A DNA stretch of 64,000 nucleotides from Mycoplasmopsis gallinarum DSM 19816 (GCF_000621085.1 NZ_JHZE01000005.1:124001-188000), one strand, 5' to 3'; positions 29,903-41,553 are shown, counted from the first letter of the stretch. The notes: generated by a model not told the origin, from the letters alone. Numbers and translations are program-made.

Positions 29903-30811
29903 CTATTGTATTTTAGTTAAAATTCTTAATTTTGCACTTCGTGATCGGTTGTTTTCACTTAGTTCATTTTTAGAAGGTTTAACAGTTTTTACAATATATT
30001 GTTTGTTTTCATTAATTGGCATTTTAGATGGTAATTTATCTTTAGTTAAATTACCAAAAAAGTGCTTCACTATTGAATCTTCCAAAGAATGGAAGCTTAT
30101 AATAGCTAATGATGAATTAACTTTTAATAATTTGACTGCATCACTTAACATTTTTCTAATTGAATCAAACTCATTATTTACTTCAATTCTTATTGCTTGA
30201 AAAACAGGCTTTAAAAAATTTTTTTGACTAACAATTTTTGCAGGTAAATTATTTCTAATTACATCTGCTAATTCTAAAGTTGTATTTATAGGACGATTAT
30301 TTACAATGGCCTTCGCAATTGGTTTAGCAAATTTTACCTCAGCGTATTCATAAATAATTTTAGTCAAATCAACTTCAGAATAATTATTAACTACATAATG
30401 AGCATCTAATTCTTGTTCATTGTTCATCCGCATGTCTAAACGCGCATTTTTGTTGTAAGAAAAACCTCGTTCTGCATTGTCAATTTGAGGTGATGAAATC
30501 CCTAAATCAGCAATAATTCCATCAACTTGGTGAATTCCCAATTTTGTTAATTCTTCAATAATATTTGCAAAGTCTGAATGAATTAATTGAAAATTCGGTG
30601 CAATTTTTTCTAAACGTTTTTTGCTTTCATTAATAGCAAAAGTGTCTTTGTCAAAAGCGATAAGTTGACCATCAGGAATTAATTTTAAAATTTCTGATGA
30701 ATGCCCTCCCATTCCTAAAGTTAAATCTACATATATACCATTAGGTTTGATATTAAGGGCTAAAATAGTTTCTTTTAGTAAAACAGAATAGTGATTATTT
30801 TTCTGTTGCAT
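29903..30811 (-). CDS. rsmH: 16S rRNA (cytosine-N4)-methyltransferase RsmH
   Basis: 302 residues, no TGA. Methylates N4 of C1402 (E. coli numbering) in 16S rRNA. Motifs: HYSVLLKETILAL, VDLTLGMGGHSSEIL (SAM site), DGIIADLGISSPQID, RGFSYNKNARLDMRM, and IISFHSLEDSIVKHF. ATG 30811 lies within the end of mraZ (17-base overlap), so coupled. Confidence 0.97.
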   Translation of the reverse strand: MQQKNNHYSVLLKETILALNIKPNGIYVDLTLGMGGHSSEILKLIPDGQLIAFDKDTFAINESKKRLEKIAPNFQLIHSDFANIIEELTKLGIHQVDGIIADLGISSPQIDNAERGFSYNKNARLDMRMNNEQELDAHYVVNNYSEVDLTKIIYEYAEVKFAKPIAKAIVNNRPINTTLELADVIRNNLPAKIVSQKNFLKPVFQAIRIEVNNEFDSIRKMLSDAVKLLKVNSSLAIISFHSLEDSIVKHFFGNLTKDKLPSKMPINENKQYIVKTVKPSKNELSENNRSRSAKLRILTKIQ

Positions 30812-31232
30812 CTTTTAATAAACTTTCCATTGCTTCTTGAATTTCATCATTACTTAAGTCTTGATTGTATTGATAATATTTTTCAGCAGATCAAATTTCT
30901 ACTAAATCACCGAGTCCAACCAAAACAACATTTTTTTGGATAGCTGCTTTTTCTACTAATAATTTTGGAAAAGTGAAACGATTCAATGCGTCTAATTCAA
31001 CTTCATAACTATTACCTAGTCAAAATCTTTTTAGTAGTCTTGCCTTTTGGTCATAATTACTTCTTTTAACTAAGTCATTAGTTAATTTAGCAAATTCTTC
31101 TTGAGAGCGCAATTCTAAAATTCCATTCATTCCAAGAGTGAGAAAAAATTTTGTACCTAATTGATTAATAAATTTTATTGGCACAATAATGCGGTTTTTA
31201 CTGTCAAGATTTTTTTCATATAAACCAAACAT
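30795..31232 (-). CDS. mraZ: MraZ, division-cluster transcriptional regulator
   Basis: 145 residues from ATG 31232 (AGTGGAGGAATGTGG upstream), giving the canonical start MFGLYEKNLDSKNRIIVP. Two AbrB-like halves, each with the DxKxR-type loop: LDSKNRI near 8 and LDALNRFTFP near 82. Trp TGA at 31018-31020. MraZ binds DNA repeats before its own operon. None of the usual GTG-type boxes is obvious, but several TGG(A)G stretches lie just upstream (31240-31256). Confidence 0.93.
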
Positions 31233-31364
31233 CCACATTCCTCCACTATCCACCACTATTTTATATTTTATTAGCAATTTTTTGCAAAAAAAGTGCCAAA
31301 AAAATAAAAAAAATTATGTGAAAAACTGATTTCATTTTTCACATCTCAATTAGAAAAAAAGAAA

Positions 31365-31402
31365 AAGCTCATTTTTGATACTTTTTTATCAAAAATAAGC
31401 TA
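31365..31402 (-). terminator. Terminator after ktrA
   Basis: Stem TAGCTTATTTTTGATA / TATCAAAAATGAGCT on the minus strand, loop AAAAAG, then T-rich. It begins at the ktrA stop. Confidence 0.88.
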
Positions 31403-32080
31403 TTTTTCTTGATTTAGTAAACCTGTAACTTTAGTTACGTCAGCGATTTTACCAATTAAAGTAATTAAGTCATATGGTTTTAATTCAGTATTACCATTAG
31501 GAAGAATTGATTCAGCATTTCTTTTGATTAAAACAATTGAAACTCCTCATTCGTTAAATTGAATATCCTTAATTTCTTTATTAACTAAATCTTCATTGGT
31601 AATTGTAGTTGTACCGATAACAAAACCATCAGCAACTTCTTGTAAATTTTTTGAATATTTAATGAAATTTGAATTAGTTGCAATTAAAGCAGTTCTAATT
31701 CCAGCTTCATATTCTGGTTGAATAATTACATTTACTCCAATTTGTTCTAAAACTCTAGCATGTCTTTTGCTAGTAGCGCGCGCAATAATATTTGAAACTT
31801 TTAACTCAAGCAAAGCAGCAACAATTTCAATATTGTCAGAAACAGCGACAATAACTGTATCCATTTCATGAACATTCAAAGCTCTTAATGATTTGATTTC
31901 CATTGCATCTGCAATTACAACTTTTTCTGCAATGTCAGCATAATTTTTCAAAATTTCTTCACTTTTATCTATTAATAAAAGAGAACAAGAAGTTTTAGCT
32001 AATTGGTTGATTACTGATCCACCAAAACGTCCTGCGCCAATTACACAAATATTTTCATTTTTTTTATTTTTTAAATGCAT
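31400..32080 (-). CDS. ktrA: Potassium uptake protein KtrA (TrkA family)
   Basis: 226 residues, one Trp TGA at about 31550. RCK/TrkA-N domain: NICVIGAGRFGGSV (nucleotide-binding loop), LLLIDKSEE, DTVIVAVSDN, IARATS, then a TrkA-C domain from about 140. Cytoplasmic gating ring that binds ATP/ADP for the KtrB channel. ATG 32080 with AAAGAGGGT upstream. Divergent from ktrB, 79 bases apart. Confidence 0.95.
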
Positions 32081-32159
32081 AGACCCTCTTTAATGACTAA
32101 TTCTTATAAAACATTATAATATTTTATAATTAATAATAATTAATATTAAAATATTGAAT

Positions 32160-33707
32160 ATGAAAAATTGAAAGTTTATTCGAAAATGAAAAAACTCTCG
32201 CTTTTATTCTTTTTTTTCTTTTTTACATAACAAAAGAAAAAAAGGCTTAAAAGTTAGATTTGTTTTTATCATTTATCTTTTAATTGTCTTAGCAGGTTGA
32301 TTGTTTCTTTCACTTCCTTTTAGTCAAACCGGCAATGAAAAAGTATCTATTTCAGATGCCTTTTTCACAGCCATTTCTGCTTTTAGCGACACTGGTTTAG
32401 TTACAAGTCCAACTTATTCAACTTGGACAATAACTGGACAAGCTATTATAGCGATTTTAATTTTTATAGGTGGTTTAGGTATTTTCGCCTTAAAAATTTT
32501 TATTATCAATTTTATTTTTTTACAAAGAAAAAGAACTTCTTTGACTGAACTGGAATTAGTGTCAACTGAACGTAGTAGCTCAAATAGCAGAATGATTAAA
32601 AAAGTAATTGTAGATTCAATTTTGTTTTTGTTAATCACTTTTGTACTTTTTTCATTTATTTTAAGTCTTTATTTCTATTTTGCTACCCCTTGAGCTGATA
32701 ATTTAATCAATAAACAAGATATTGGAGATTATATTTCTCCTCAAGGTAATTGAGCTTTAAGTTTTAGGTATGGTTTTTTCCATAGTATTAGTGCCTTAAA
32801 TAATGCCGGATTTGATATTATTGGCAAAAATTCTTTAAGTGCTTATTATGGAAATTACACACTACAAATTATTTTCTTAATATTATTTTTAATAGGTGGT
32901 TTAGGTTACCCAGTTATTCATGATATTAGCAATTATTTCAGACATAAATTGGCAAATAAACCACGAAAATATCATTGATCATTGTTTACTAAATTAAGCT
33001 TAAGCACCTATTTTATAGTTACTTGTTTAGGGTTTTTAACTATGTTAACTTTTGAAGGTTTACATAAAAATCCTAGTGGCTTTTGAAAAGTGGACGATCC
33101 TACTTTAGGCACATATGGGCAAAAATTATGAGCTTTATTGTTTTTAAGCTTTTCTTCACGGAGTGCAGGATTCGCCACTTTTAACTTAGCTAAATTATCT
33201 ACACCTGCTTTATTTATGATTACAATGTTGATGTTTATAGGAGCAGCCCCTTCATCAACCGGAGGAGGAATTAGAACCACTACTTTTGGAATTTTAATTA
33301 TTACATTATTTTCTAAAATTTTAGGGCATCCTCAACCAAGAGTATTTAAAAGAAGAATTAGTCAAAATTCAATCAATAACAGTTTTATGGTCTTTTTCAT
33401 CAGTTTAGCTTTAGTAATTGCAATTGGTTTTGGAATTTCAACCTCATCTGTGGACTATTTTGGTGGAGGTAAAGTTCCTGCAGACACACCATATATGCAT
33501 TATATTTTTGAAACAGCTTCAGCTTTTGGTACTTCTGGTTTAACTGTAGGTATAACTGATAATATGAATTTATTTTCAAAAATTATTATTTCAATTTTAA
33601 TGTTCATTGGACAATTAGGCATTACAAGTACAATATTGATTTGAGGTAAAAAAAGAAATTATTCACGATATTATGAATATATTTCTGAAGACATTGTCAC
33701 GGGATAA
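32160..33707 (+). CDS. ktrB: Potassium transporter KtrB (TrkH family)
   Basis: 515 residues with many TGA Trp codons. ATG 32160 is inferred: the frame is open from there, with MKNWKFIRKWKNSRF and a first membrane helix VRFVFIIYLLIVLAGW. Ten-helix TrkH fold; pore-loop motifs SAFSDTGLV, NNAGFDIIG, SARSAGFAT-type (SSRSAGFATF) and AFGTSGLTVG carry the selectivity glycines. No ribosome site, but AT-rich -10-like DNA lies 10-20 bases upstream, so a leaderless mRNA is possible. Partner of ktrA. Confidence 0.92.
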
Positions 33708-33712
33708 AAAAA

Positions 33713-33758
33713 TGATCAAATATAAAGATTTTTCAAAACTTATATTTGATCTTTTTTT
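33713..33758. terminator. Bidirectional terminator, ktrB / plsY
   Basis: GATCAAATATAA and TTATATTTGATC stem, loop about 13, with T7 after and A7 before. Sits between convergent ktrB and plsY. Confidence 0.88.
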
Positions 33759-33761
33759 ATT

Positions 33762-34478
33762 TTACTTTTTAAAAAGTCTAATTTTTCTTTCACTTTTTTG
33801 AATAATTCTCTTTAAATTGCTCCGATGACTAAATCAAACTAAAAAAGTGGCAAAAATAGTAATTATTCCCGAAACATACCAATAATTATTTAAGTTTATA
33901 AAACTGTTATTTAAAGTTAAATTATTAAAATAAAAACCTAAAATACCTTGTGTCATTCAAGGAATAAAAGTTAAGATTGCTACTAATAAAATGCTTAAAA
34001 GTGAAGCTAAAGAAACCATTCTGAAAATTAAAACTACGATAATAAAAATCAAAATTGCACTAAGGGCTAAAATTAAATTAATTGATAAAAATAGTCCAAT
34101 TGTGCAAGCAACTCCCTTACCACCTTTAAATTGAAAATAAATAGGATAAATATGTCCTACAATAATGCCCAAAGCTAAAGCTTGCGGGCTAATAAAATAG
34201 GTAGTTGCAAAATTCTTAAAAAATTGATTAATTAAAATGCTTAAAATTAAAGTTGGTAAATAAACTTTTAATAAATCAATAAAAAAAACTGTAATTCCAA
34301 AAGCCTTACCATAAGTTCTAATTGAATTAGTAGCACCCGCATTAGCACTATGGTAGTTTCTAATATCATCTTTTTTAATTCATTTAGCTAATAAAATAGC
34401 TGTATTTAGAGAGCCAATTGTTAAGTATCCTACAAGAACTAAGGCAAAATTAAGTAAAAATGAATAAAAAATTGTCAT
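33762..34478 (-). CDS. plsY: Acyl-phosphate glycerol-3-phosphate acyltransferase PlsY
   Basis: 238 residues. Makes lysophosphatidic acid, the first phospholipid step, at the membrane. Motifs: GSLNTAILLAK near 20, SANAGATNSIRTYGK near 44, and FKGGKGVACTIGLF near 115. At least five membrane helices. TGA Trp near 34172 and before. Start ATG 34478 shares a base with the stop of the upstream gene, so co-translated. Confidence 0.93.
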
Positions 34479-35485
34479 TAGTTAAATTCTATTAACCTTT
34501 CATTTTCACGATAAAATCTACCTTCTTTAGCTTGTTTTTTACCGTTTAACATTGTTGCATCAGCAGAAAAAGAAGCATAAGGTTTAAAAATTGCTTGTCC
34601 GACACCATAATAATCAACAGGCGCATTATTTTCTTCAAAATGAGCAATTTTTTCAGCATTAAATCCTGATGAAACAACAATTTTAACTTCTTGAGAATGA
34701 TTTTGGTCTAAAAATTCTCTAACTTTTTTTACTTGTTCAACATTTACCCCATAATATTTTGGCTCATCTGCTAAATCGTCAAACATATGATCTTTCATGT
34801 TTTTAGATGTATCTAATCTAATTCCTCATAAATTTGAACCTAAAACTTCTAAAACTTCTTTGGTTTGTGCTATGACATTGTTGTGATAATCAACTAAAGC
34901 AATAATTTTGTCATTAGGAAAAATTTGTTTATAAGCCAACATAGCTTTTGCAGTATTTCCATCAAAATTTTGAATTAAAGCGTGTGGAACTGAACCAAAA
35001 GGAGAAGCAATATCAATTACATTTTGCGCAGGAGTTGAAACTATTTCAATTCCTCCGATATGCACTGCTCTACCATCGAAAGGTTGCATTAAATAGTGAT
35101 CCATTCTATCACCCATAAAAATTACTTTCTTGTTTTTGGCTGCATTTACGCAATTATAAGCATGTGTAGCAATTGAAGTTGCTCTTGATAAAATTCCATC
35201 AATTAAACCTTCAAATTTACCAAAATCTTGATAATGTCCTTCAAGTTCTAAAACTATTTCCATCGCTTTAATTTTGCTACCATCTGGTAAGTATTTAATT
35301 TTATATTTGCTAATGTCACTATTTTCTTTTAATAATTCAAGCACTTCTTGCATACCTGCTAAAATTGCAAATTCTTTTCTTTGAAAGAATTGCAATTTAA
35401 TAATATTATTTGGATTAATTTGTTTAATTATTTCAGTGGTTTTTAAAAAGTAACTTGCAATATATTTGTCTAATTTGTTTTGCAT
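34478..35485 (-). CDS. pncB: Nicotinate phosphoribosyltransferase
   Basis: 335 residues from ATG 35485 (AGAGGAAAAT site; upstream ATGs at 35506 and 35503 lack one). Converts nicotinate plus PRPP to nicotinate mononucleotide for NAD. Visible: KLQFFQRKEFAILAGM, GDRMDHYLMQPFDGRAVHIGG, ALVDYHNN, WGIRLDTS and VVSSGFNAEKI, the ribose/phosphate-binding barrel. One Trp TGA. Shorter than E. coli PncB, as usual in mycoplasmas. Confidence 0.9.
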
Positions 35486-35540
35486 ATTTTCCTCTAAAAG
35501 CATCAATAAATTTTAACAAAAATTAAAGTAATTTTTGCAA

Positions 35541-35915
35541 TTAAAATGTGCTTGTGATATTGTCAACGTCTTCTTCACTAATTGATTTTTTTTCTTGAAT
35601 TTGACTTAAAGTTTCTTGATTTTTTAAAAGACTTTGAGTTAATTGCGTTTTCTTATCTTGAATATTTAAAAACGACTTAACTGTAACTAAAAAAGTAATA
35701 ACTGTTGATAAAATTGACATTAAAACAAAATAAATCATTGTTTGATCAGCAAAAATGTTAAAACGAATTGAATATAGGTTTAAAACAATCATGCCAGCTG
35801 CAATTAAAATAGTCAAAATGTTTAAAAAAATGAACAAACCGTGTCTTCAACCATATTTAAATTTTAATTTTTTGATTTTCTTTGTTAAATCTTGAATAAT
35901 TGGTTTACTTGCCAT
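35541..35915 (-). CDS. Small DUF4231-like membrane protein
   Basis: 124 residues. Cytoplasmic basic N-terminus (MASKPIIQDLTKKIKKLKFKYGW), two membrane helices (about 32-55 and 63-83) and a C-terminal coiled coil (KTQLTQSLLKNQETLSQIQ). The two-helix plus coil plan resembles DUF4231. Overlaps the next upstream gene by 11 bases. Function unknown. Confidence 0.75.
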
Positions 35916-36420
35916 TTCTTTTTTCCTTTTCAATTTTAATTTCAGTTTCTAATTGAGCATATGAATCTTTACGATAACGATCATAATTAATAATATTTAA
36001 AATTCTTTTATAAAAAATGTATTGTCTATCAATGGTTGTATTATCAGCATAATACAATTGTTTGGCTTGAAATAATGCATATTCAAATTTTAATTTTCTT
36101 AATTGACTCATTTTAGTTTTATAACGATCATTAACTAAAAAAAATGACAGTAGACCAGTTGTTAAGGCAACAATTGAGTTAATGTAAGTTAAAGTAATAA
36201 TATAGTTAGAATCTAAATTTAATCATGTAGTATAAGGATTTGTATTTGTAAAAAATTTAGAATTTCCCGCTAAAAATCAAGTTCCAATTACCCCAGTACT
36301 TAAAGTTGCTAAAAAAACAATAAAATTAAATAAATAGTAAATAAAACCAAGAATTCACACTAAATTAGTAGTATTTTTTACTAATCTTTTGTAATAAGCA
36401 ATAATTTTTTCACTTTGCAT
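35905..36420 (-). CDS. DUF4231-like membrane protein
   Basis: 171 residues. MQSEKIIAYYKRLVKNTTNLVW, two membrane helices (about 24-45 and 72-95), then a soluble helical region with YYADNTTIDRQYIFYKRIL. TGA Trp codons. Starts at 36420, sharing a base with the stop of the gene before it. Same architecture as its two neighbours, so the three may form a hetero-oligomeric membrane complex; that is inference. Confidence 0.75.
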
Positions 36421-36878
36421 TATTTAGCTCCTGATTCTAAAGAATTTTTAATTAAGTGTGTAATTACAATTTTTTGTTTTAAATTCACTTTATCCCATAA
36501 AATTTGACTTAATTGAGCTAATTCTTTTTCATCAATAATTTTATTATTGTATTTAACAACTAAATAGATTAAAGTATTTTTAACTTTTTTATACAGTGTC
36601 AGACGAGTATTTTCTTTATAAACAATTAAAAAAATGTTTAAAAAAAATGAAACAATAGTGCAAATAACAAAAGCTAAAATAATAAAGAAAACGCTACTTC
36701 TTTCACCACTTTGATTTAACTTAATTAATCTTGACAAAATATAGATGGCAATGCTAATGACGATTAAGTTTAAAAAAGTAATTGCTAAACCGATAATTCG
36801 ATCAACAATATTGTAAATAATTAATTTTCGCTTGTCTTCTTTTATTTTCTTTTTTAAATTTTCAATAATAATATTCAT
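36420..36878 (-). CDS. Membrane protein, first of three related small genes
   Basis: 152 residues, no TGA. Two membrane helices (about 25-48 and 60-87) and a C-terminal helical domain (KKVKNTLIYLVVKYNN...). ATG 36878 is 24 bases from the divergent HAD gene start, so promoters overlap. Not recognised beyond the shared plan with the two following proteins. Confidence 0.75.
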   Translation of the reverse strand: MNIIIENLKKKIKEDKRKLIIYNIVDRIIGLAITFLNLIVISIAIYILSRLIKLNQSGERSSVFFIILAFVICTIVSFFLNIFLIVYKENTRLTLYKKVKNTLIYLVVKYNNKIIDEKELAQLSQILWDKVNLKQKIVITHLIKNSLESGAK

Positions 36879-36888
36879 ATTAATATTT

Positions 36889-36894
36889 TATAAT
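36889..36894 (+). promoter_or_regulatory. -10 box of a leaderless HAD transcript
   Basis: TATAAT ends seven bases before ATG 36902, placing the transcription start at the ATG. Confidence 0.6.
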
Positions 36895-36901
36895 GGAACG
36901 T

Positions 36902-37717
36902 ATGAAAAAACAATATAAAGCATATTTTATAGACTTGGATGGCACCTTTTTAGATTTGCCTTATGATGAAAAACAAGTTTCAGATTTTAATGTTTTAGTC
37001 GCACAAAAAATTAATGAGAAAAAGCCTTTAATTATTTCAACGGGAAGACCTAATTCACCCTTTGTAATGGATTTAGCCAAAAAAATAAATGCTCCTTATG
37101 TAATAGGACAAAATGGAGCAGTTATTGTTGATCAAAAGAATAATTTATTACGCTTAAGATTAATTGAAGACAAAATTGCCCAAGAATTAAAGAATTTTTT
37201 AGAAGAGCGTAGTTTATATTACACAATCAATGGTGATGAAGTAATATATGGAAAAAGTGTGCATAATTTCACTTTTGATCGCCCTTGAGCGCAAAAATTT
37301 GCTAAAAAAACCTATGCTGAAGCAAATATTCAAAGAGATATTACTAGATTTTTAACTTTTGGATTAGATATTGAATCAATTGCTAATTTAGCTAAAGAAA
37401 TTGAAATTAAGTTTCCGATGTTGCGTACTCATACTGTATCTAAAGGTTATTCTTTGGAAATTACTAATAAAGAATCAACTAAAGGAATTGGTAATGAATT
37501 TATTTGTTCATTATTAAACTTAAAACCTGAAGAAACTTTACATTTGGGTGATAGCGGCAATGATATTAGTGTTAAAGAAAATAATTTCAATTTTTATGCA
37601 ATGGCTAATGCTCCAGAAAATATTAAAAAAATGGCTGATGCTGTGATTAATAGTTATGAAAATAGTGGTTTAGGACTATTTTTAAATGATTTGGAAGACT
37701 TAAAATTAAAAATATAA
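36902..37717 (+). CDS. HAD-family (Cof-type) phosphatase
   Basis: 271 residues from ATG 36902. HAD motifs: FIDLDGTFLD (nucleophile Asp), IISTGRP, and the metal-binding LGDSGNDISV. Cof-type cap in the middle. Likely dephosphorylates sugar phosphates or FMN/PLP-type small molecules; the substrate cannot be told. The ATG at 36893 lies inside the -10 box and is unlikely. Confidence 0.9.
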
Positions 37718-37736
37718 GGCTAAATACCTTATATTT
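37710..37736. terminator. Bidirectional terminator
   Basis: AAATATAAGG / CCTTATATTT, 7-base loop, between convergent HAD and LicA-like genes. It overlaps the HAD stop. Confidence 0.88.
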
Positions 37737-38462
37737 TTAATTTGTCTTTTTTCATAAATTTAATTGCTCGTCTAATTTTTGTGCAAAATATTGATGATTA
37801 ATTGGAATAATTTCTTTACTTAAAGCTCAAGTTAAGATAAAAAAGTATGCGACTAATTTTTGATCATAATAAGCTTGTAAATCAATATTTCCATAACTAA
37901 ATAATAATATTAATTCTTGTGCAAAATTCAAATCAGTTGCACAAGTAAATAAAGCTAAATCATAATATTTATTACCCATTGCTGCATATTCTCAATCTAC
38001 GAATCAGAGTTTATTATTTTTATCTACTAAAATATTTGAAAAATATAAATCATTATGAATAGGGACTTTTGGTTCCTTATCATTGGTAAAAATTTTTTCT
38101 ACGATTTTTCAAGCTTCTAAAATTAAATTAGTCATTCGATTAAATTGTTGAATTTGCTGCATAAAAGATTTTAACCGATCTAACATGAAATTATTTTGAA
38201 ATTGACAATTTGAATTATGTAAAAGTTTTAAATTTTGACTAATAGTTTTTAGATTTGAAGGATTAAGATCCAATTTTTGATTTTCAATAAATTCTCATCA
38301 AACAAATTTTGTATCTTTTTTAATAAACTGAGGCACAAAATCAAATTGATTTAATTGTTCATAATTCACATTATGATTAAATCCATTTAGTATTTTTTCT
38401 TGACAAAATAAATTACCATCTTTATACGAAATATTAGTAAAACCTTTTTTGATAATTTCCAT
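37737..38462 (-). CDS. LicA/choline-kinase-like phosphotransferase
   Basis: 241 residues with several TGA Trp codons, so fragmented under the standard code. AGGAGC precedes ATG 38462. Kinase catalytic loop VPIHNDLYFSNILVD (Brenner motif, His-Asn-Asp) and the metal-binding LWFVDWEYAAMGNKYYDLA. N-terminal lobe is short. Such enzymes phosphorylate choline, ethanolamine or related alcohols; with a LicD-like protein at 41554 it suggests phosphocholine-type decoration of surface lipids or glycans. Confidence 0.85.
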
Positions 38463-38564
38463 TTTTGCTCCTTAAATTGAACTTTGTTAATTTAATAATA
38501 CTTTTTATTTAATAAGTTATTATGAAAAGTCAAAAATATTTTTTTCAATTTCCTATTTTTACCA

Positions 38565-38570
38565 TATAAT
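38565..38570 (+). promoter_or_regulatory. -10 box of tRNA-Ser
   Basis: TATAAT 11 bases before the mature tRNA 5' end. No clear -35. Confidence 0.6.
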
Positions 38571-38581
38571 TAAGAAACTGT

Positions 38582-38672
38582 GGAACAGTACTCAAGAGGC
38601 TGAAGAGGCGGTCCTGCTAAGACTGTAGGGGAGGCAACTCCCGCGGAGGTTCAAATCCTCTCTGTTCCGCCA
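38582..38672 (+). tRNA. tRNA-Ser(GCU)
   Basis: Acceptor arms GGAACAG and CTGTTCC, D-arm with CTCAAGAGGCTGAAGAGG, anticodon loop CTGCTAA with anticodon GCT, long variable arm (GTAGGGGAGGCAACTCCCGC), T-arm GGAGGTTCAAATCCTCT. Discriminator G and encoded CCA at 38670-38672. The long extra arm confirms a class II tRNA; reads AGC/AGU codons. Confidence 0.96.
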
Positions 38673-38752
38673 TTTTTTTTATATCTTTTTTAAGTTTATT
38701 TATTTAAACTCTATAATTATTATTTATTTTAAATAATAAAAGAAAGGATGAA

Positions 38753-41461
38753 ATGGATAATAATTTGGAACAGTTTAAGCAAAATGGTTTAACTGAAAAA
38801 GAAGTTGCAGCCAAATTAATAGAATTTGGTGAAAACACTCTAACCAAAAGTAAAAAAGTTAATCCAATTGTAGCTTTTTTTAGACAATTTATGGATCCGA
38901 TGGTAATTCTACTTCTAATTGCAGCTGCAATTAGTCTTGGATTAGCAATTTACGAACACATTAAAAGTCATAAAAGTCAAACTGAATTAATAGTTTCTTA
39001 TATTGAACCAGCCATTATTTTATTAGTTGTTTCATTAAATAGTATGCTTGGTGCTTATCAGGAAGTTAAAAGTGATCAAGCAGTACGCGCTTTGGCTAAA
39101 TTAAATGAAACTAATGCAACAGTAAAAAGGGACGGAATAGTTAAAGTAATTCCGGCTAATTTATTAGTACCAGGAGATTTAATTATTTTAAATGCTGGAG
39201 ATGTAATTAGTGCAGATTGTCGGATTATTGAAGCTTCAAATTTAGCTGTTGTTGAATCTTCATTAACTGGTGAGAGTTTAGCAGTGGAAAAAATTGCTAA
39301 CTTTAATAAAGCAAAAGATTCAATTTTAGCTCAAAATAATCACTTATTATTTTCTGGCACTTATGTAACTAATGGGAAAGCCTTAGCAATAGTTGAATTT
39401 ACTGGCAATAAAACTGAAATAGGTAAAATTAATGAAAGTTTACAGAATCAAAAGAAAAGTTCTACTCCATTACAAGATAAATTGAATCGTTTAGGAAAAG
39501 TATTTGGTATCGGTGGAATAGTATTACTTTTTGTTTCATTAATTATGCAAATTTTGCTCAATAATATTTATACAGGTGTATGAAATAATTGAGATATTTA
39601 TACTTCAAGTTTAGTGACAGCTATTTCATTGGCAGTTGCTGCAATTCCAGAAGGTTTAATTACTTTCACCACTGTACTTTTAAGTATCGGTGTTAAAAAA
39701 ATGACTAAAGACAAAGGATTAGTAAAAAATTTATTAGCCGTTGAAACTTTAGGTTCAGTTTCAATTATTTGTAGTGATAAAACAGGTACATTAACTGAAA
39801 ATAAAATGACAGTTGTTGATGCTTTTTATAATAATTTATTATTATCAGAAGCTGAAAATAAATCAGAATTTAAACCTTTAGCTAAGTATCTAACTTTGGC
39901 TAATGATGCACATATTAATTTTGATATCAAAAGTGAAAGTTTCAATGAAGTGGGTGATCCAACTGAAACTGGTTTATTAAGATTTGCCTATGATTTGGGC
40001 ATCTATAAAGACGATTTGTTAAAATCAATGCCTTTATTATCAACTTTAACTTTTGATAGCGACAGAAAAATGATGTCAGTTTTGGTTGATGCAGGTGATT
40101 ACAATTTAATGATTACTAAAGGTGCACCTGATGTCATATTAAAACATTCAAAAGTTAATAATTTAGATGAAATCGAACAAATTAATAAAAATTTTGCAAC
40201 TAAAACTTATCGTGTTTTAGCAGTAGGAATTAAAAAAGTTGCAAAAGAACAAAAAACCATAAATTTTGCCGACAAATCAAATTTAGATTTTGTTGGTTTA
40301 GTAGCAATGGTTGATCCACCAAGAAAAAATGTAGCTCAAAGTATTGAAAAAGCTAAATTAGCTGGGGTTAAAACAGTAATGATTACTGGTGATCACTTAG
40401 ACACTGCAAAAGCTATTGCTTCAAATTTAGGAATTTATAATGAAAATGATTTAGCTATTACAGGTTTAGAATTAAGCCAAATGTCTGATCAAGAATTGAA
40501 AGAAAAAGTTAAATTAATTAGTGTTTATGCTCGCGTAAATCCTACTGATAAATTAAGAATCGTTAAAGCATGACAAAGTCATAATAAAGTTGTTGCTATG
40601 ACTGGTGATGGAGTAAATGATGCTCCTGCTTTAAAAGCAAGTGATATCGGTTGTGCGATGGGAATTACTGGAACTGATGTTTCAAAACAAGCTGCTGATT
40701 TGATTTTAGTTGACGACAATTTTAACACTATTGTTAATTCTATTGAAAACGGTAGATTAATTTTCGACAAAATTAAAGTAGTCATTTTGAATTTATTAGT
40801 TAGTTCACTAACTGAAATTTTAGTAATGTTAATTGGAATGGTTGCTTTCTTCTTCGCTTATAAAAACCATTTTCAAACTGAATTTTATATTTTTGGTGCT
40901 AGTCAATTATTATGAATTAATTTATTAACTCACGGTATTCCTGCAATTGCTTTAGGTTTAGTTGACGGTGGTAAAAATGTTATGAATAGGCCACCATATG
41001 ATAAAAAAGAAAGTTTATTTGCTCGCGGAATGGGTTGAAACTTGATATTTCAGTCAGTAGTTTTATCAACCTTAACTTTAATTGCTTATGTTTTGGGTGC
41101 AGAATTTGCTATTCAAAATAATTTAAGTGTTTTAGTAACTGCAAGTACAACCGCTTTTATAACTATGGGAGTGGCTGCTTCACTAAATAGTATTAATTTA
41201 ATGTCTGATAAATCAATTTTTATTTCTTCACTTAAAAAATATTGATTAGTTTGATTAGCTGCTTTATCATCAACATTCCTTACTCTTTTCGTTGTTTTAG
41301 TCCCTGATATTTCTTTAGTTTTCAGAATGTCTGGCAATTTATATCAAAATTCATATTTATTATGAATGCCAATTCTTTTAGGCTTAGGTTTAACTTTGGC
41401 TAATGAGTTGTGAAAACTAATTAAACTAACTATGAAAGTTTATCAAAGTCAAAAAGCTTAA
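38753..41461 (+). CDS. P-type cation-transporting ATPase (Ca2+-type, P2A)
   Basis: 902 residues with several TGA Trp codons. Actuator motif LTGES near 165, M4 motif AAIPEGL near 300, phosphorylation site CSDKTGTLT near 340, [17 protein letters not shown] near 620, and C-terminal helices including [19 protein letters not shown] in M4 and the four-helix C-terminal block fit a calcium exporter of the PMR1/SERCA type. AAGGATG precedes ATG 38753. Single-gene unit with its own terminator. Confidence 0.93.
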
Positions 41462-41470
41462 AAAATATTA

Positions 41471-41497
41471 AACACTTCGCATCAGAGGTGTTTTTTA
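41471..41497 (+). terminator. Terminator after the ATPase
   Basis: AACACTTC, 5-base loop, GAGGTGTT with one wobble pair, then TTTTT. Confidence 0.85.
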
Positions 41498-41541
41498 TTA
41501 ACTTTTATGATAATTAAGTTCATATTTTAATTTTGTTTATT

Positions 41542-41547
41542 TATAAT
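41542..41547 (+). promoter_or_regulatory. -10 box of a leaderless LicD transcript
   Basis: TATAAT ends six bases before ATG 41554; no ribosome site. Confidence 0.55.
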
Positions 41548-41553
41548 TTTTTT

